A DNA stretch of 64,000 bases from Streptomyces xanthii (GTDB taxonomy: Bacteria; Actinomycetota; Actinomycetes; Streptomycetales; Streptomycetaceae), in assembly GCF_014621695.1 (NCBI RefSeq), contig NZ_CP061281.1, positions 2,790,001 through 2,854,000 on the forward strand, given 5' to 3'. Below, piece by piece: positions 11,044 to 20,199 of this stretch. Positions within the stretch are counted from its first letter, which is position 1, and each line of letters opens with the position of its first letter. A model generated the notes under the pieces. That model made no database searches and had not been told where the DNA came from. It worked only from the letters and a program-made list of their open reading frames with translations. The position numbers and the translations under genes are program-made.

Positions 11044-12105
11044 TCACAAGCCCACCGGGACATAGCCCCGGGCCCGGCCATGGTCGTCCAGGAGGCGGCC
11101 CATGCGCTTGGCCGTGCGCAGCGTGACCGTGCGGTCCTCGATGCGCAGGCGCGGGAAGCGGTCGTCGAGCAGGGACTCCAGCCCCGCCATCCCGTCGAGG
11201 TCCCGCAGCCAGACGGAGAAGAGCAGGTTGCAGGACCCGGTGACGGACGTGCAGAGCCGCATCTGCGGGAGCCGGGCGAGCGCGGCCCCGGTCGAGTCCA
11301 GCTCCCCGTGCGGCACCCGCGCCCGGTACGTGGCGAGCGCGGGCCACCCGGCGAGCTGCTGGGCCAGATCGCAGCGCAGCAGGATCTCCCGGTCCCGCAG
11401 CTCGCGGGCGAGCCGCCGCCGCACCGTGGACTCGCTGATCCCGACCCGCTCGGCGAGTTCGGCGTACCCCGCGCGTCCGTTCGCGCCGAGGGCGAGCAGC
11501 AGTTTCAGGTCGACGTCGTCGCGGGGCAGGAACGCGCAGGGCGTCGTGGAGCCGGTCATCGCACCGGCGGCGCCGTGCGCGGTGAGCCGGGCGCGGCCCG
11601 CCGGTTCCAGGGCGCGCACCTTCCAGTTGCTGCCCTCCTGGTAGAGCCGCATGCTCAGCCGGGTCCGGGTGCCGCGCACGCCGGGCAGCCGGCCGATGTC
11701 CTCGGTGACGCGGCGGCCGAGCGCGGGCAGGTCGGGGGCGGCGACGGACAGGAAGAGGTCGTAGTCGCCGACGACGAGTTCGGCGCTGAACACCCAGGGC
11801 AGGGCGACGAGCCGGGCCGCGAGCTCCTCGACGCGGCGGGGGCGGCAGGTGACCTCGACGTAGGCGACGGTGGTGGTGGCCGGTCCGGCGTAGGCGGTGA
11901 CCCAGGCGAGGCCCTCACGTTCGAGGCGGGCCCAGCGGCGGGCGGCGGTGGTGGCGTCGATGCCGACGGCGGGGCCGACGCGGGACCAGGGGGCGCGCGG
12001 GTCGGTCTGGAGGGCGTCGATCAGGGCGAGGTCGGCCTCCTCGAAGGCGACCGCAGGGGTGGCGGATTCCTGCGAGGCGTGCGGCAGGCTGCCGGTTTCC
12101 TGCAT
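11044..12105 (-). CDS. Tandem Lrp/AsnC-family transcriptional regulator
   Basis: 353 residues from the ATG at 12105 (AAAGGGG upstream on the minus strand). The frame is open further upstream, but that part is Pro/Gly-rich antisense to the MFS N-terminus and not convincing. Two complete Lrp/AsnC units lie in series. The first begins FEEADLALIDALQTDPRAPW with its ligand domain behind it; the second begins DDVDLKLLLALGANGRAGYA with a typical recognition helix (VGISESTVRRRLA). Ordinary Lrp proteins have one such unit in about 150 residues, so this is a fused dimer. It is divergent from the MFS/amidohydrolase operon, which it probably controls in response to an amino acid or derivative. Confidence 0.88.
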   Translation of the reverse strand: MQETGSLPHASQESATPAVAFEEADLALIDALQTDPRAPWSRVGPAVGIDATTAARRWARLEREGLAWVTAYAGPATTTVAYVEVTCRPRRVEELAARLVALPWVFSAELVVGDYDLFLSVAAPDLPALGRRVTEDIGRLPGVRGTRTRLSMRLYQEGSNWKVRALEPAGRARLTAHGAAGAMTGSTTPCAFLPRDDVDLKLLLALGANGRAGYAELAERVGISESTVRRRLARELRDREILLRCDLAQQLAGWPALATYRARVPHGELDSTGAALARLPQMRLCTSVTGSCNLLFSVWLRDLDGMAGLESLLDDRFPRLRIEDRTVTLRTAKRMGRLLDDHGRARGYVPVGL

Positions 12106-12196
12106 TCTCGGGCCCCTTTCGCGCGGCGGCCGGATTCTGTCCCCACTTCCGAGCCGCTCCCCCCACACCAGCACGCCCACTCTAGAAGGAGTGCCT

Positions 12197-13510
12197 GTGG
12201 CCCCACCGTCGCACGACCCCGGAAACGCCCCCGGCAACGTCCCCGGGAAAGTCCCCGGCAAGGAGCGCCTCGACCGAGGCGCGAAGATCACCGTCGCCCT
12301 GCTGTTCAGCGCCTGGCTGATCGACTACGTCGACCGGCTCGTCATCAATCTGGCGCTGCCCTCGATCGGTGACGAGTTCGACCTGAGCCGCACCCAGCAG
12401 GGCGTGGCCGTCTCCGTCTTCTTCGTGGCGTACGCGCTGTGCCAGATCCCGGGCGGGATGCTCGCCGACCGGTTCGGCGCGAAGCGGGTCACGTGCTGGG
12501 CGCTGCTGATCTGGTCCGTGTTCACAGCGCTGACCGGCCTGGCGGGTTCGTTCGCGATCCTGCTCGTGGTGCGGTTCCTGTTCGGGGTGGCCGAGGGGAT
12601 CTTCCCTGGTGCCTCGATGAAGGCGGTCAGCGAGCGCACGACGCCGGGCCAGCGGATGAGCGCCAACGGTCTGGTGCAGTCGTCCAACGCGGTGGCCGCC
12701 GTGGTCGCCCCGCTGGTCGCGGCGCCGCTGATCGCCCACTTCGGCTGGCGCTCGGCCTTCTTCAGCGTCGCCGCCGTCGGTGTGTTCGTGTACGCGGCGG
12801 TGCGGCTGTGGCTGCCGGAGCCGCAGGACGCGGGCGTGCGGTCGGCGGCCCCGGCGGGCGGCACTCGTACGATCGTGCGCTCCGGCACGATGTGGGCCTT
12901 CGCCGGGATGTTCTTCGGGTACGACATCATCGTGTGGGGCCTGAACACGTGGGTGCCGTCGTACCTGAGCGAGGAGCGCGGGCTCGCGCTGACCTCGGCC
13001 GGGGCGCTGGCCGTGCTGCCGGCGGGCGTGGCGACCGTCGCCGTGATCGTCGGCGGGCGGCTCGCGGACCGCTTCGCGGGGCATCAGCGCAAGGTCGTGG
13101 TGCCCGCGATGGCCGTGTCGTCGATCGCGCTGCTGCTGATGGCTACGGCCTCGGGCACGGCCGCGTTCGTGGCGTGGATGACCGTGGCGATCGGCGCCGC
13201 GTCCCTGTCGTACATGCCGGTGTTCGCGGTGCCGCTGCGCAGTCTGCCGCCCGCCCTGACCGGGGCGGCGGCCGGGCTGATCACGTTCGGCGGGCAGCTC
13301 GGCGGGGTCGTCGCGCCGACCGCGATGGGGCTGCTCGCGGACGCCGCCGGGTTCACCGCCGCGTTCGGCTTCCTGGTGCTCGGTGCCGTCCTCGCGGCGG
13401 TGCTGTCCGTGTTCACCCCGCAGGACTCCCTCTCCTTCCGCCGGGCGCTGCGGCTGCCTGAGCCGGCGCCCTCACCCCTTCCCGTAGCAGCAGAAAGCGA
13501 GCAGGCATGA
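12197..13510 (+). CDS. Major facilitator superfamily transporter
   Basis: About 437 residues with around 12 hydrophobic segments. The first follows a Pro/Gly-rich tail of about 25 residues. ADRFGAKRVTCWALL is the MFS loop 2-3 signature (G-x3-D-R-x-G), and ADRFAGHQRK is the corresponding loop in the second half. The closest family is the anion:cation/organic acid group (sugar-acid, phthalate or aromatic acid transporters). GTG 12197 is preferred because AGAAGGA lies 6 bases upstream; GTG 12191 is too close to it. The stop overlaps the start of the amidohydrolase by 4 bp, so it probably imports that enzyme's substrate, an N-acyl amino acid or amide. Confidence 0.88.
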   Translation: MAPPSHDPGNAPGNVPGKVPGKERLDRGAKITVALLFSAWLIDYVDRLVINLALPSIGDEFDLSRTQQGVAVSVFFVAYALCQIPGGMLADRFGAKRVTCWALLIWSVFTALTGLAGSFAILLVVRFLFGVAEGIFPGASMKAVSERTTPGQRMSANGLVQSSNAVAAVVAPLVAAPLIAHFGWRSAFFSVAAVGVFVYAAVRLWLPEPQDAGVRSAAPAGGTRTIVRSGTMWAFAGMFFGYDIIVWGLNTWVPSYLSEERGLALTSAGALAVLPAGVATVAVIVGGRLADRFAGHQRKVVVPAMAVSSIALLLMATASGTAAFVAWMTVAIGAASLSYMPVFAVPLRSLPPALTGAAAGLITFGGQLGGVVAPTAMGLLADAAGFTAAFGFLVLGAVLAAVLSVFTPQDSLSFRRALRLPEPAPSPLPVAAESEQA

Positions 13511-14805
13511 CCACCGAGAGCACCACCGAGAGCTCCTCCCCCTTCACCGGCGGCCTCGACGCGCACCTTCCCGGGCTGCGCGCGCTCTACGAGGACCTGC
13601 ACGCCCATCCCGAGCTGTCGTTGCAGGAGACGCGGACAGCGGGGATCGTCGCGGCGCGGCTGCGGGCGCAGGGCGGCTGGGAGGTGACCGAGGGCGTCGG
13701 CGGCACCGGTGTCGTCGGGGTGCTCCGCAACGGGGACGGCCCGGTCGTGCTGCTGCGCGCGGACATGGACGGGCTGCCGGTCCTGGAGGCGACCGGGCTG
13801 CCGTACGCGTCGGTGGCGCGGGCCACGGACCGGGACGGGAACGACGTGCCGGTGATGCACGCGTGCGGGCACGACATGCACGTGACGTGTCTGCTGGGGG
13901 CGGCGGCGCAGCTCGTCGCGCACCGGGACGCGTGGCGCGGCACGGCCCTCGCCGTGTTCCAGCCGGCGGAGGAGACGGGCGAGGGTGCGCGGGACATGCT
14001 CGCGGACGGGTTCGCGGAGCGTTTCCCGCGGCCCGAGGTGTGTCTGGGCCAGCACGTGGGTCCGTTCCCGACGGGGATCGCGGTGACGCGGTCGGGGGCG
14101 GTGATGGCGGCGTCGGACAGTTTCCGGGTGCGGCTGTTCGGGCGGGGCGGGCACGGGTCGACGCCGGAGTCGACGGTGGACCCGGTGGTGATGGCGGCGG
14201 CGCTGGTGCTGCGGCTGCAGACGGTGGTGTCGCGCGAGGTGGGTGCCTCGCAGGCGGCGGTCGTGACGGTGGGCGCGCTGCACGCCGGCACGAAGGAGAA
14301 CATCATTCCGGACGAGGCCGAGCTGAAGCTGAACATCCGGTCGGTGGACGAGTCGGTGCGGGAGCGGGTGCTCGCGGCGGTGCGCCGGATCGTCAAGGCG
14401 GAGGCGGAGGCTTCGGGGGCGCCGAAGGAGCCGGAGATCACCTCGCTGGGCACGTTCCCGGTCACGGTGAACTCGGCGGAGGCGACCGAGGTGACGGTCG
14501 GGGCGCTGCGCGGGGCGCTCGGCGAGCAGGCGGTCGTCACGCTGCCGCATCCGCTCAACGGCAGCGAGGACTTCGGCCTGTTCGGGGACGCTCTCGGGGT
14601 GCCGTCGGTGTTCTGGCACTTCGGCGGGGCGGCACCGGAGGCGTTCGCCGGGGTGGACCTCGACGCGGTGGCGACGCGCGGGCTGCCCGCGGAGATCCCG
14701 GTGAACCACTCGCCGCTCTACGCTCCGCTGCCGGAGCCGACGATCGAGCTGGGGGTGCGGTCGCTGCTCGGGGCGGCGGGGGCGTGGCTGGGCCGCGCGG
14801 AGTGA
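13507..14805 (+). CDS. M20-family amidohydrolase (hippurate/N-acyl-amino-acid hydrolase type)
   Basis: 432 residues, translationally coupled to the transporter by an ATGA overlap. The zinc-site motifs of the M20D amidohydrolases are present: LRADMDGLPVLE, HACGHDMHVTCLLGAA, the catalytic Glu pair in FQPAEETGEGARDM, and a C-terminal GSEDFG with His in the last third. The dimerisation insert begins GRGGHGSTPESTVDP. These enzymes cleave an amide bond between an acyl group and an amino acid, or similar auxin conjugates, in the cytosol. The pairing with an importer and an Lrp-type regulator suggests a catabolic operon; the exact substrate is unknown. Followed by a terminator hairpin at 14819. Confidence 0.9.
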   Translation: MTTESTTESSSPFTGGLDAHLPGLRALYEDLHAHPELSLQETRTAGIVAARLRAQGGWEVTEGVGGTGVVGVLRNGDGPVVLLRADMDGLPVLEATGLPYASVARATDRDGNDVPVMHACGHDMHVTCLLGAAAQLVAHRDAWRGTALAVFQPAEETGEGARDMLADGFAERFPRPEVCLGQHVGPFPTGIAVTRSGAVMAASDSFRVRLFGRGGHGSTPESTVDPVVMAAALVLRLQTVVSREVGASQAAVVTVGALHAGTKENIIPDEAELKLNIRSVDESVRERVLAAVRRIVKAEAEASGAPKEPEITSLGTFPVTVNSAEATEVTVGALRGALGEQAVVTLPHPLNGSEDFGLFGDALGVPSVFWHFGGAAPEAFAGVDLDAVATRGLPAEIPVNHSPLYAPLPEPTIELGVRSLLGAAGAWLGRAE

Positions 14806-14818
14806 GCCGGACCTGACG

Positions 14819-14856
14819 CGGGGGCTCCCGGAACCGAAGGGTTCCGGGCGCCCCCG
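14819..14856. terminator. Terminator hairpin between amidohydrolase and PBP genes
   Basis: The arms 14819-14835 and 14840-14856 pair with one mismatch around a GAAG tetraloop. It lies between convergent stop codons. Confidence 0.8.
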
Positions 14857-14865
14857 TGTGTGGCG

Positions 14866-17193
14866 CTAGTTGTCGGGCTGTGTGCCGTTCCAGCCGCCCG
14901 TGTCTCCGCCGTCGCCGCCCGGGTCCTCCGGGATGCCGATGGTCGGGGTGCCGCCGCCCGGATCGGTGGGCGGCTCGGCCGTGTCGGTCGGTTGGTCCGT
15001 CGGCGGCTCGGTCGTCGGCTCGTCCGTCGGGGTCGACGGGCTGGTCGGCGGCTCGGTGGTCGGCTCGTCGCTCGGCGTCTCGGGCGCCGTCGGCTCGTCG
15101 CTCGGGGTGACCGGGGCCTGGGTGGTGGGCTCGACGCCCGCGCCCATGTCGGTGTCCAGGTCGAAGCGCTCGCCGGAGCCCGCGGTGTTGAAGGTGTACT
15201 GGGCCCAGATGCGGGCCGGGAAGCTGCCACCGTTGACGCGGCCGCCGCCGGCCGCGCCGGACAGCGAGACCTGGGCGCCCTGGGTGACCTTCACCGGGTC
15301 GTCGCTGCCGCACCGGGCGGTGCCGGCCTTGGCCGCCTCGCCGAACATGCCGACGGAGGTGACGAGGTCCGGGGTGTAGCCGGTGAACCAGGCCGAGCGG
15401 TTGCAGTCGGACGTACCGGTCTTGCCGGCGACCTGCTGGCCGTCGCGGCCCGGGTTGTCGCGGACGGAGGCGCGGGCCGTACCGTCGTCGACCACGCCGG
15501 TGAGCACCGAGGTGACGGAGTCGGCGGCGGCCCGGCTGATGACCTGCTCGCCGGACTGCTCCGGCAGGTCGAGCTTCTGGCCGGCCAGGGACACCGACTT
15601 CACGAGCTGCGGGGTGACCAGCTTGCCGTGGTTGTCGAGGGTCGCGTAGACGCCGGCCATCTCCAGGGGGCTGGCGCCCATGGTGCCGAGGGTCTGGGCG
15701 TAGTACGGCTTGAGGTCGCCGCCCTCCATGCCGAGCTTCTTGGCGGTGTCCATGACCTGGTCCATGCCGACGTCGGCGCCCATCTGCGCGAAGACGGAGT
15801 TGATGGACTTGTTCATCGCGGTCTGGACGGTGACGTCGTCGTAGTCGACGTCGTCCTCGTTCGGCGGGGCGAAGCCGACTTCGCTGCCGCCTTCGACGAC
15901 GGGGCGCTTGCTCGTGCCGTCGTAGACCGTGCTGGCCCGGATCGACTGGCCGTCCTGCGTCTTCGCGTTGTTCTCCAGCGCGGCGGCGAGGATGAGCGGC
16001 TTGAAGGTCGAGGCGGGCTGGTAGTCGGTGCGCGTCGCGTTGTTGCGCCAGTGCTTGTCGATGCCCTCGCCGCCGTACATGGCGAGGACCTTGCCGGTCT
16101 TCGGGTCGACGGAGACGGCGCCCGCCTGCACGTTGGCGTCGGTCTTGCGGCGCTTGGGGTCGAGCTGGTCGGTCAGCTGCTGCTTGACGGCCTTCTCGAG
16201 CTGCTTCTGCTTCTTGCGGTCGATGTTGAGCGTGATCGTGTAGCCGTGGGCGTCGAACTGGTCCTCGGTGAGGTCCAGTTCCTTCATGACCTCGGCCTTG
16301 GCGGCCTGGTAGAGGTAGCCCTCCTGGCCCTGCAGGCCCGCGGCCGGCTTGGGGTCCTTGGGCTTGGGGAAGGTCATGCCGGCGCGCTCGGACGCGCTGA
16401 GCCAGTGCATCTCGACCATGTTGTCGAGGACGTAGTTCCAGCGCTGCTTGACGAGCTTCTTGCCGGTGTCGGAGGCGATCGCCCAGTCGTACTGGTTCGG
16501 CGCCTGGAGCAGCGCGGCGAGGTAGGCGCCCTGCTCGACCTTGAGGTCGGAGGCGTCGACGCCGTAGTAGGCCTGGGCGGCGGTCTGGATGCCCCAGGCG
16601 CCGCGGCCGTAGAAGCTGGTGTTGATGTAGCCCGCGAGGATGTCGTCCTTGGACTTCTTGCGGTCCACCTTCAGCGAGATGACCAGTTCCTTCAGCTTGC
16701 GCGAGACGGTCTGGTCCTGGGTCAGGTAGTAGTTCTTCACGTACTGCTGGGTGATCGTCGAGCCACCCTGCTTGCCCTTGCCGGTGACCGTGTTGAGGAC
16801 GCCGCGGGCGGTGCCCTTCAGGTCGATGCCCTGGTCCTTGTAGAACGTCTTGTTCTCGGCGGCCACGAAGGTGTGCTGGACGCCCTTGGGGACCTCGGAC
16901 AGCTTGACGATCTCGCGGTTGACCTCGCCCACGCGGGCCATGGTCGAGCCGTCGCTGTACTTGTACACGTTGCTCTGCAGATCGGCTTCCGGGTTGCCCT
17001 CGGGTATGTCGATCACCATGTAGAGCACCACGAAGGCGCCCATGCACAGGAGCACGAACCCGAAGAAGGCCCCCAGCAGCTTCTTCCACGTGAAGAAGCG
17101 GCGTATGCCCGAAGGCCGCGCCGCGGCCTTGCGCGCGTTCCTCGCATCCGCTCGGCCCATGACCTCGTCGCTCCGCTTCTCGTCCGTCAACAT
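14866..17193 (-). CDS. Bifunctional class A penicillin-binding protein (transglycosylase/transpeptidase)
   Basis: 775 residues. A basic cytosolic tail is followed by a single membrane helix at about 37-62. The GT51 glycosyltransferase domain shows AAENKTFYKDQG (catalytic Glu near residue 111) and GGSTITQQYVKN. The transpeptidase domain has the SxxK motif in PASTFKPL (Ser near 395), SINS as the SxN-type motif and KTGTSDCN near 589. It ends in a long Thr/Pro/Asp-rich tail with repeated DEPT-type units. It polymerises and cross-links peptidoglycan at the outer membrane face. An in-frame start 11 codons later (MGRADARN) is an alternative. A small hairpin (17196-17214) abuts the start codon. Confidence 0.93.
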   Translation of the reverse strand: MLTDEKRSDEVMGRADARNARKAAARPSGIRRFFTWKKLLGAFFGFVLLCMGAFVVLYMVIDIPEGNPEADLQSNVYKYSDGSTMARVGEVNREIVKLSEVPKGVQHTFVAAENKTFYKDQGIDLKGTARGVLNTVTGKGKQGGSTITQQYVKNYYLTQDQTVSRKLKELVISLKVDRKKSKDDILAGYINTSFYGRGAWGIQTAAQAYYGVDASDLKVEQGAYLAALLQAPNQYDWAIASDTGKKLVKQRWNYVLDNMVEMHWLSASERAGMTFPKPKDPKPAAGLQGQEGYLYQAAKAEVMKELDLTEDQFDAHGYTITLNIDRKKQKQLEKAVKQQLTDQLDPKRRKTDANVQAGAVSVDPKTGKVLAMYGGEGIDKHWRNNATRTDYQPASTFKPLILAAALENNAKTQDGQSIRASTVYDGTSKRPVVEGGSEVGFAPPNEDDVDYDDVTVQTAMNKSINSVFAQMGADVGMDQVMDTAKKLGMEGGDLKPYYAQTLGTMGASPLEMAGVYATLDNHGKLVTPQLVKSVSLAGQKLDLPEQSGEQVISRAAADSVTSVLTGVVDDGTARASVRDNPGRDGQQVAGKTGTSDCNRSAWFTGYTPDLVTSVGMFGEAAKAGTARCGSDDPVKVTQGAQVSLSGAAGGGRVNGGSFPARIWAQYTFNTAGSGERFDLDTDMGAGVEPTTQAPVTPSDEPTAPETPSDEPTTEPPTSPSTPTDEPTTEPPTDQPTDTAEPPTDPGGGTPTIGIPEDPGGDGGDTGGWNGTQPDN

Positions 17194-17195
17194 TC

Positions 17196-17214
17196 CTGAT
17201 TCGTTCGGAATCAG
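17196..17214. promoter_or_regulatory. Short hairpin or operator abutting the PBP start
   Basis: CTGATTC and GAATCAG form a perfect 7-bp inverted repeat around GTTCG, 3-21 bases upstream of the PBP start codon. It overlaps the expected ribosome-binding region, so it could be an operator or a translation-modulating hairpin. Function is inferred only from position. Confidence 0.4.
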
Positions 17215-17337
17215 CTCATGAAGCTAACACCGCCACTTAAGGCAAAACCGTGCCCTTCCGGTCATTTCCGGACGTGACAATCAGCACCTACCCCATGGGA
17301 ACCGACGATCCAGACGAGCGGATGGTTGCCGTGGCCG

Positions 17338-17361
17338 TTAAAATGATATCACTATGCTAGA
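17338..17361. promoter_or_regulatory. AT-rich palindromic site upstream of SPFH gene
   Basis: A strikingly AT-rich island in GC-rich DNA. It contains the perfect palindrome TGATATCA (17344-17351), about 65 bases before the SPFH start. The second gene of that operon encodes a ribbon-helix-helix protein of a type that binds such short palindromes, so an autoregulatory operator is plausible. Confidence 0.5.
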
Positions 17362-17416
17362 AAGGGTTCGCCCCGGACCGGGGGCGAAACCGCAGTTCAG
17401 GGGAACGGGGACAGTC

Positions 17417-18358
17417 ATGCCAGAGACGGACACCACACCGGACGTCACGCCGGACGTGCCGGCCATGCCGAAGGCGCGCGTACGGGAGGTCACGGCGCAC
17501 AGCATCGGCGGCGGGCTCGCACTGCTGCTCGGCCTGGTCGGGCTCGCGGCGGGGGTCGTGCTGATCGTGGCCGCGACGACGCTCGACTCGGACGGCACGA
17601 AGGCGCTGCTGATCACGCTCGGCGTCCTCGTCTCGGTCGGCGCCTTCTTCGCGATGTGCGGGCTGAACATGGTGGCGCCGGGCGAGGCCCGTGTCGTCCA
17701 GCTCTTCGGGCGCTACCGGGGCACGATCCGCACCGACGGGCTGCGCTGGGTGAACCCGCTGACCTCGCGCACCAAGGTCTCCACCCGGGTCCGCAACCAC
17801 GAGACGGCGGTCCTGAAGGTCAACGACGCGTACGGCAACCCGATCGAGCTCGCCGCGGTCGTCGTGTGGCGGGTCGAGGACACCGCGCAGGCCACGTTCG
17901 AGGTGGACGACTTCCTGGAGTTCGTCTCGACGCAGACCGAGGCGGCCGTCCGGCACATCGCCATCGAGTACCCGTACGACGCCCATGACGAGGGCGGGCT
18001 GTCGCTGCGCGGGAACGCGGAGGAGATCACCGAGAAGCTGGCCGTCGAGCTCCACGCGCGCGTGGAGGCGGCCGGTGTCCAGATCATCGAGTCCCGCTTC
18101 ACGCATCTCGCCTACGCTCCGGAGATCGCCTCGGCGATGCTGCAGCGGCAGCAGGCGGGGGCGGTCGTCGCGGCGCGGCGGCAGATCGTCGACGGGGCCG
18201 TCGGGATGGTCGAGGCGGCGCTGGCGCGGATCGCGGAGCAGGATTTCGTGACACTGGACGAGGAGCGGAAGGCGGCGATGGTGAGCAATCTGCTGGTCGT
18301 GCTGTGTGGTGACCGTGCGGCGCAGCCGGTCCTGAACACGGGGACGCTCTACCAGTGA
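17417..18358 (+). CDS. SPFH/Band 7 (prohibitin/stomatin-like) membrane protein
   Basis: 313 residues from ATG 17417 (GGGGA upstream). Two membrane helices lie at about residues 30-55 and 62-85, followed by the SPFH domain ([66 protein letters not shown]). A helical C-terminus contains [16 protein letters not shown] and [18 protein letters not shown] proteins oligomerise on membranes as scaffolds for lipid microdomains or proteases. The stop overlaps the next gene by 4 bp, so the pair is co-translated. Confidence 0.9.
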   Translation: MPETDTTPDVTPDVPAMPKARVREVTAHSIGGGLALLLGLVGLAAGVVLIVAATTLDSDGTKALLITLGVLVSVGAFFAMCGLNMVAPGEARVVQLFGRYRGTIRTDGLRWVNPLTSRTKVSTRVRNHETAVLKVNDAYGNPIELAAVVVWRVEDTAQATFEVDDFLEFVSTQTEAAVRHIAIEYPYDAHDEGGLSLRGNAEEITEKLAVELHARVEAAGVQIIESRFTHLAYAPEIASAMLQRQQAGAVVAARRQIVDGAVGMVEAALARIAEQDFVTLDEERKAAMVSNLLVVLCGDRAAQPVLNTGTLYQ

Positions 18359-18603
18359 CCCCGCCACCGCCACCGCCTCCGGCGCGGAAACAGGTGCTGC
18401 TGCGGCTCGATCCCGCCGTGTACGAGGCGCTGGCGCGGTGGGCCGGGGACGAGCTGCGCTCCGCGAACGCGCAGATCGAGTTCCTGCTGCGCAGGGCTCT
18501 CGCCGAGGCGGGCCGGCTGCCCGGCGGGGCGGCGCCCATCGCCCGGCGGGGTCGCCCGCCCAAGAGCTCGGGCGACCCGGAGGGGCCGGCGGCCGACGGC
18601 TGA
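18355..18603 (+). CDS. Small ribbon-helix-helix (Arc/CopG-like) DNA-binding protein
   Basis: 82 residues, GTG start within the SPFH stop (GTGA overlap). After a Pro-rich N-terminus, RKQVLLRLDPAVYEALARWAGDE followed by RSANAQIEFLLRRALAEAG has the beta-strand, helix A, helix B pattern of ribbon-helix-helix proteins. The tail RRGRPPK resembles an AT-hook-like minor-groove contact. It probably represses its own promoter, where the AT-rich palindrome near 17344 lies. Association of an SPFH protein with this regulator is the notable feature. The type is inferred from sequence pattern, not from a database search. Confidence 0.78.
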   Translation: MTPPPPPPPARKQVLLRLDPAVYEALARWAGDELRSANAQIEFLLRRALAEAGRLPGGAAPIARRGRPPKSSGDPEGPAADG

Positions 18604-18607
18604 GTGT

Positions 18608-18837
18608 GGCTGGTCGCGCAGTTCCCCGCGCCCCTGGCAGGCATGCGGCTTCGCCGCGCCTCCCCCAGATGAAAGGCGCCCCGCGCCTTGATCGGGGAAA
18701 TGCGAGGCGAAGCGTCTGCATTTCAGGGGCGCGGGGCTGCACCCGATCAGCGACTCCGTCGCGGGGCGCGACCGGCGGGCCCCTGGGGGGCGCGCGAAGC
18801 GTGCCCTTCAGGGGCGCGGGGAACTGCGCGACCAGCC
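18608..18837. repeat. 230-bp composite copy of the inverted-repeat element
   Basis: The left end (18608-18635) and right end (18810-18837) are the same 28-base terminal repeats as in the 10874-11018 element. Its first 125 bases are nearly identical to that element, then a second module (about 18735-18800, containing gcgactccgtcgcggggc) is inserted before the right end. That module resembles the unit tandemly repeated at 51629-51871. Confidence 0.85.
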
Positions 18838-18948
18838 ACGACGAGAGCCGCAGTCGACGGACCGCCGCGCGGGGCTGGGTCTGTTTGGGGTCTCGCCGCC
18901 GGGCGTGACCGGCCCCCGCCGGAGTCGCCGCGGGTGAGATTCGGACCC

Positions 18949-18969
18949 GTATACACCCCGGGTATACAC
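18949..18969. promoter_or_regulatory. Candidate PadR operator
   Basis: GTATACAC occurs twice (18949-18956 and 18962-18969) with a 13-base period. Each contains the palindrome GTATAC, which also makes an inverted repeat. It lies 20-40 bases upstream of the padR-family start, so autoregulation is likely. Confidence 0.6.
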
Positions 18970-18988
18970 GGAGTGTAGAGTCCCCTCC

Positions 18989-19516
18989 ATGTCCATCGGC
19001 CACACCCTTCTCGGGCTGCTCGAATCAGGGCCCCGCCACGGTTACGACCTCAAGCGCACGTTCGACGAGACCTTCGGGCACGACAAGCCGCTGCACTACG
19101 GGCAGGTCTACTCGACGATGTCCCGCCTGCTGAAGAACGGTCTCGTCGAGGTCGACGGGATCGAGGCCGGCGGCGGCCCCGAGCGCAAGCGGTACGCGAT
19201 CACCGACGCCGGCATCACGGACGTCCAGCAGTGGCTGGCGACCCCGGAGAAGCCGGAGCCGTACCTCCAGTCGACCCTGTACACGAAGGTCGTCCTCGCC
19301 CTGCTCACCGATCGCGACGCGGCCGAGGTCCTCGACTCGCAGCGCGCCGAGCACCTGCGCCTCATGCGCATCCTCACCGACCGCAAGCGCAAGGGCGACC
19401 TCGCCGACCAGCTGATCTGCGACCACGCCCTGTTCCACCTCGAAGCCGACCTGCGCTGGCTGGAACTGACCGCCGCGCGTCTCGACCGCCTCGCCGCGGA
19501 GGTGCGCCCCTCATGA
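18989..19516 (+). CDS. PadR-family transcriptional regulator
   Basis: 175 residues. The PadR winged-helix starts at the N-terminus (IGHTLLGLLESGPRHGYDLKR) with the wing in RKRYAITDAG, and a C-terminal helical dimerisation domain follows. PadR proteins usually repress a neighbouring transporter until a drug or metabolite binds. Here the stop overlaps the ABC ATPase start by 4 bp, making a three-gene operon regulator-ATPase-permease. The operator-like repeats at 18949-18969 suggest self-control. Confidence 0.9.
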   Translation: MSIGHTLLGLLESGPRHGYDLKRTFDETFGHDKPLHYGQVYSTMSRLLKNGLVEVDGIEAGGGPERKRYAITDAGITDVQQWLATPEKPEPYLQSTLYTKVVLALLTDRDAAEVLDSQRAEHLRLMRILTDRKRKGDLADQLICDHALFHLEADLRWLELTAARLDRLAAEVRPS

Positions 19517-20199
19517 CTCCCGCCGGTTCCCTGCTGACCGCCGTCGACCTGTGCAAGGCGTACGGCCCGACGCCCGCCCTCGACGGCGCGTCCTTCTCCG
19601 TGCATCCCGGCGAGATCGTCGCCGTGATGGGCCCGTCCGGTTCGGGCAAGTCGACGCTGCTGCACTGCCTCGCCGGGATCGTGACGCCGGACTCCGGCAG
19701 CATCACGTACGGCGGCCGCGACCTGGCGGCCATGTCGGACGCGGAGCGCAGCGCGCTGCGCCGCGGCGAGTTCGGCTTCGTCTTCCAGTTCGGCCAGCTC
19801 GTGCCGGAGCTGACCAGTGTCGAGAACGTGGCGCTGCCGCTGCGGCTCAACGGCGTCAGGCGCAAGGAGGCCGAGCGGCGGGCCGCCGGCTGGCTGGAGC
19901 GCCTGGAGGTCGACGACCTGGCGGGCAAGCGGCCCGGGGAGATGTCCGGCGGTCAGGGCCAGCGCGTCGCCGTGGCCCGCGCGCTGGTGACGAACCCGCG
20001 CGTGCTGTTCGCCGACGAGCCGACCGGCGCCCTGGACTCCCTGAACGGCGAGCGGGTCATGGAGCTGCTGACGGAGGCGGCGCGGAGCACGAACGCCGCG
20101 GTCGTCCTGGTCACGCACGAGGCCCGGGTCGCCGCCTACTCCGACCGCGAGGTCGTGGTGCGCGACGGGAAGTCCCGGGACATGGAGTTCGCCCGATGA
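19513..20199 (+). CDS. ABC transporter ATP-binding protein (MacB/LolD type)
   Basis: 228 residues from ATG 19513, overlapping the PadR stop. Walker A is GPSGSGKST, the Q-loop is FQFGQL, the signature is MSGGQGQRVAVARAL, Walker B is VLFADEPTGALD, and the switch histidine is in LVTHEAR. This is the subfamily that powers FtsX-like permeases (lipoprotein release, peptide or antibiotic export). It pairs with the large permease that overlaps its stop by 4 bp. Confidence 0.93.
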   Translation: MTPAGSLLTAVDLCKAYGPTPALDGASFSVHPGEIVAVMGPSGSGKSTLLHCLAGIVTPDSGSITYGGRDLAAMSDAERSALRRGEFGFVFQFGQLVPELTSVENVALPLRLNGVRRKEAERRAAGWLERLEVDDLAGKRPGEMSGGQGQRVAVARALVTNPRVLFADEPTGALDSLNGERVMELLTEAARSTNAAVVLVTHEARVAAYSDREVVVRDGKSRDMEFAR

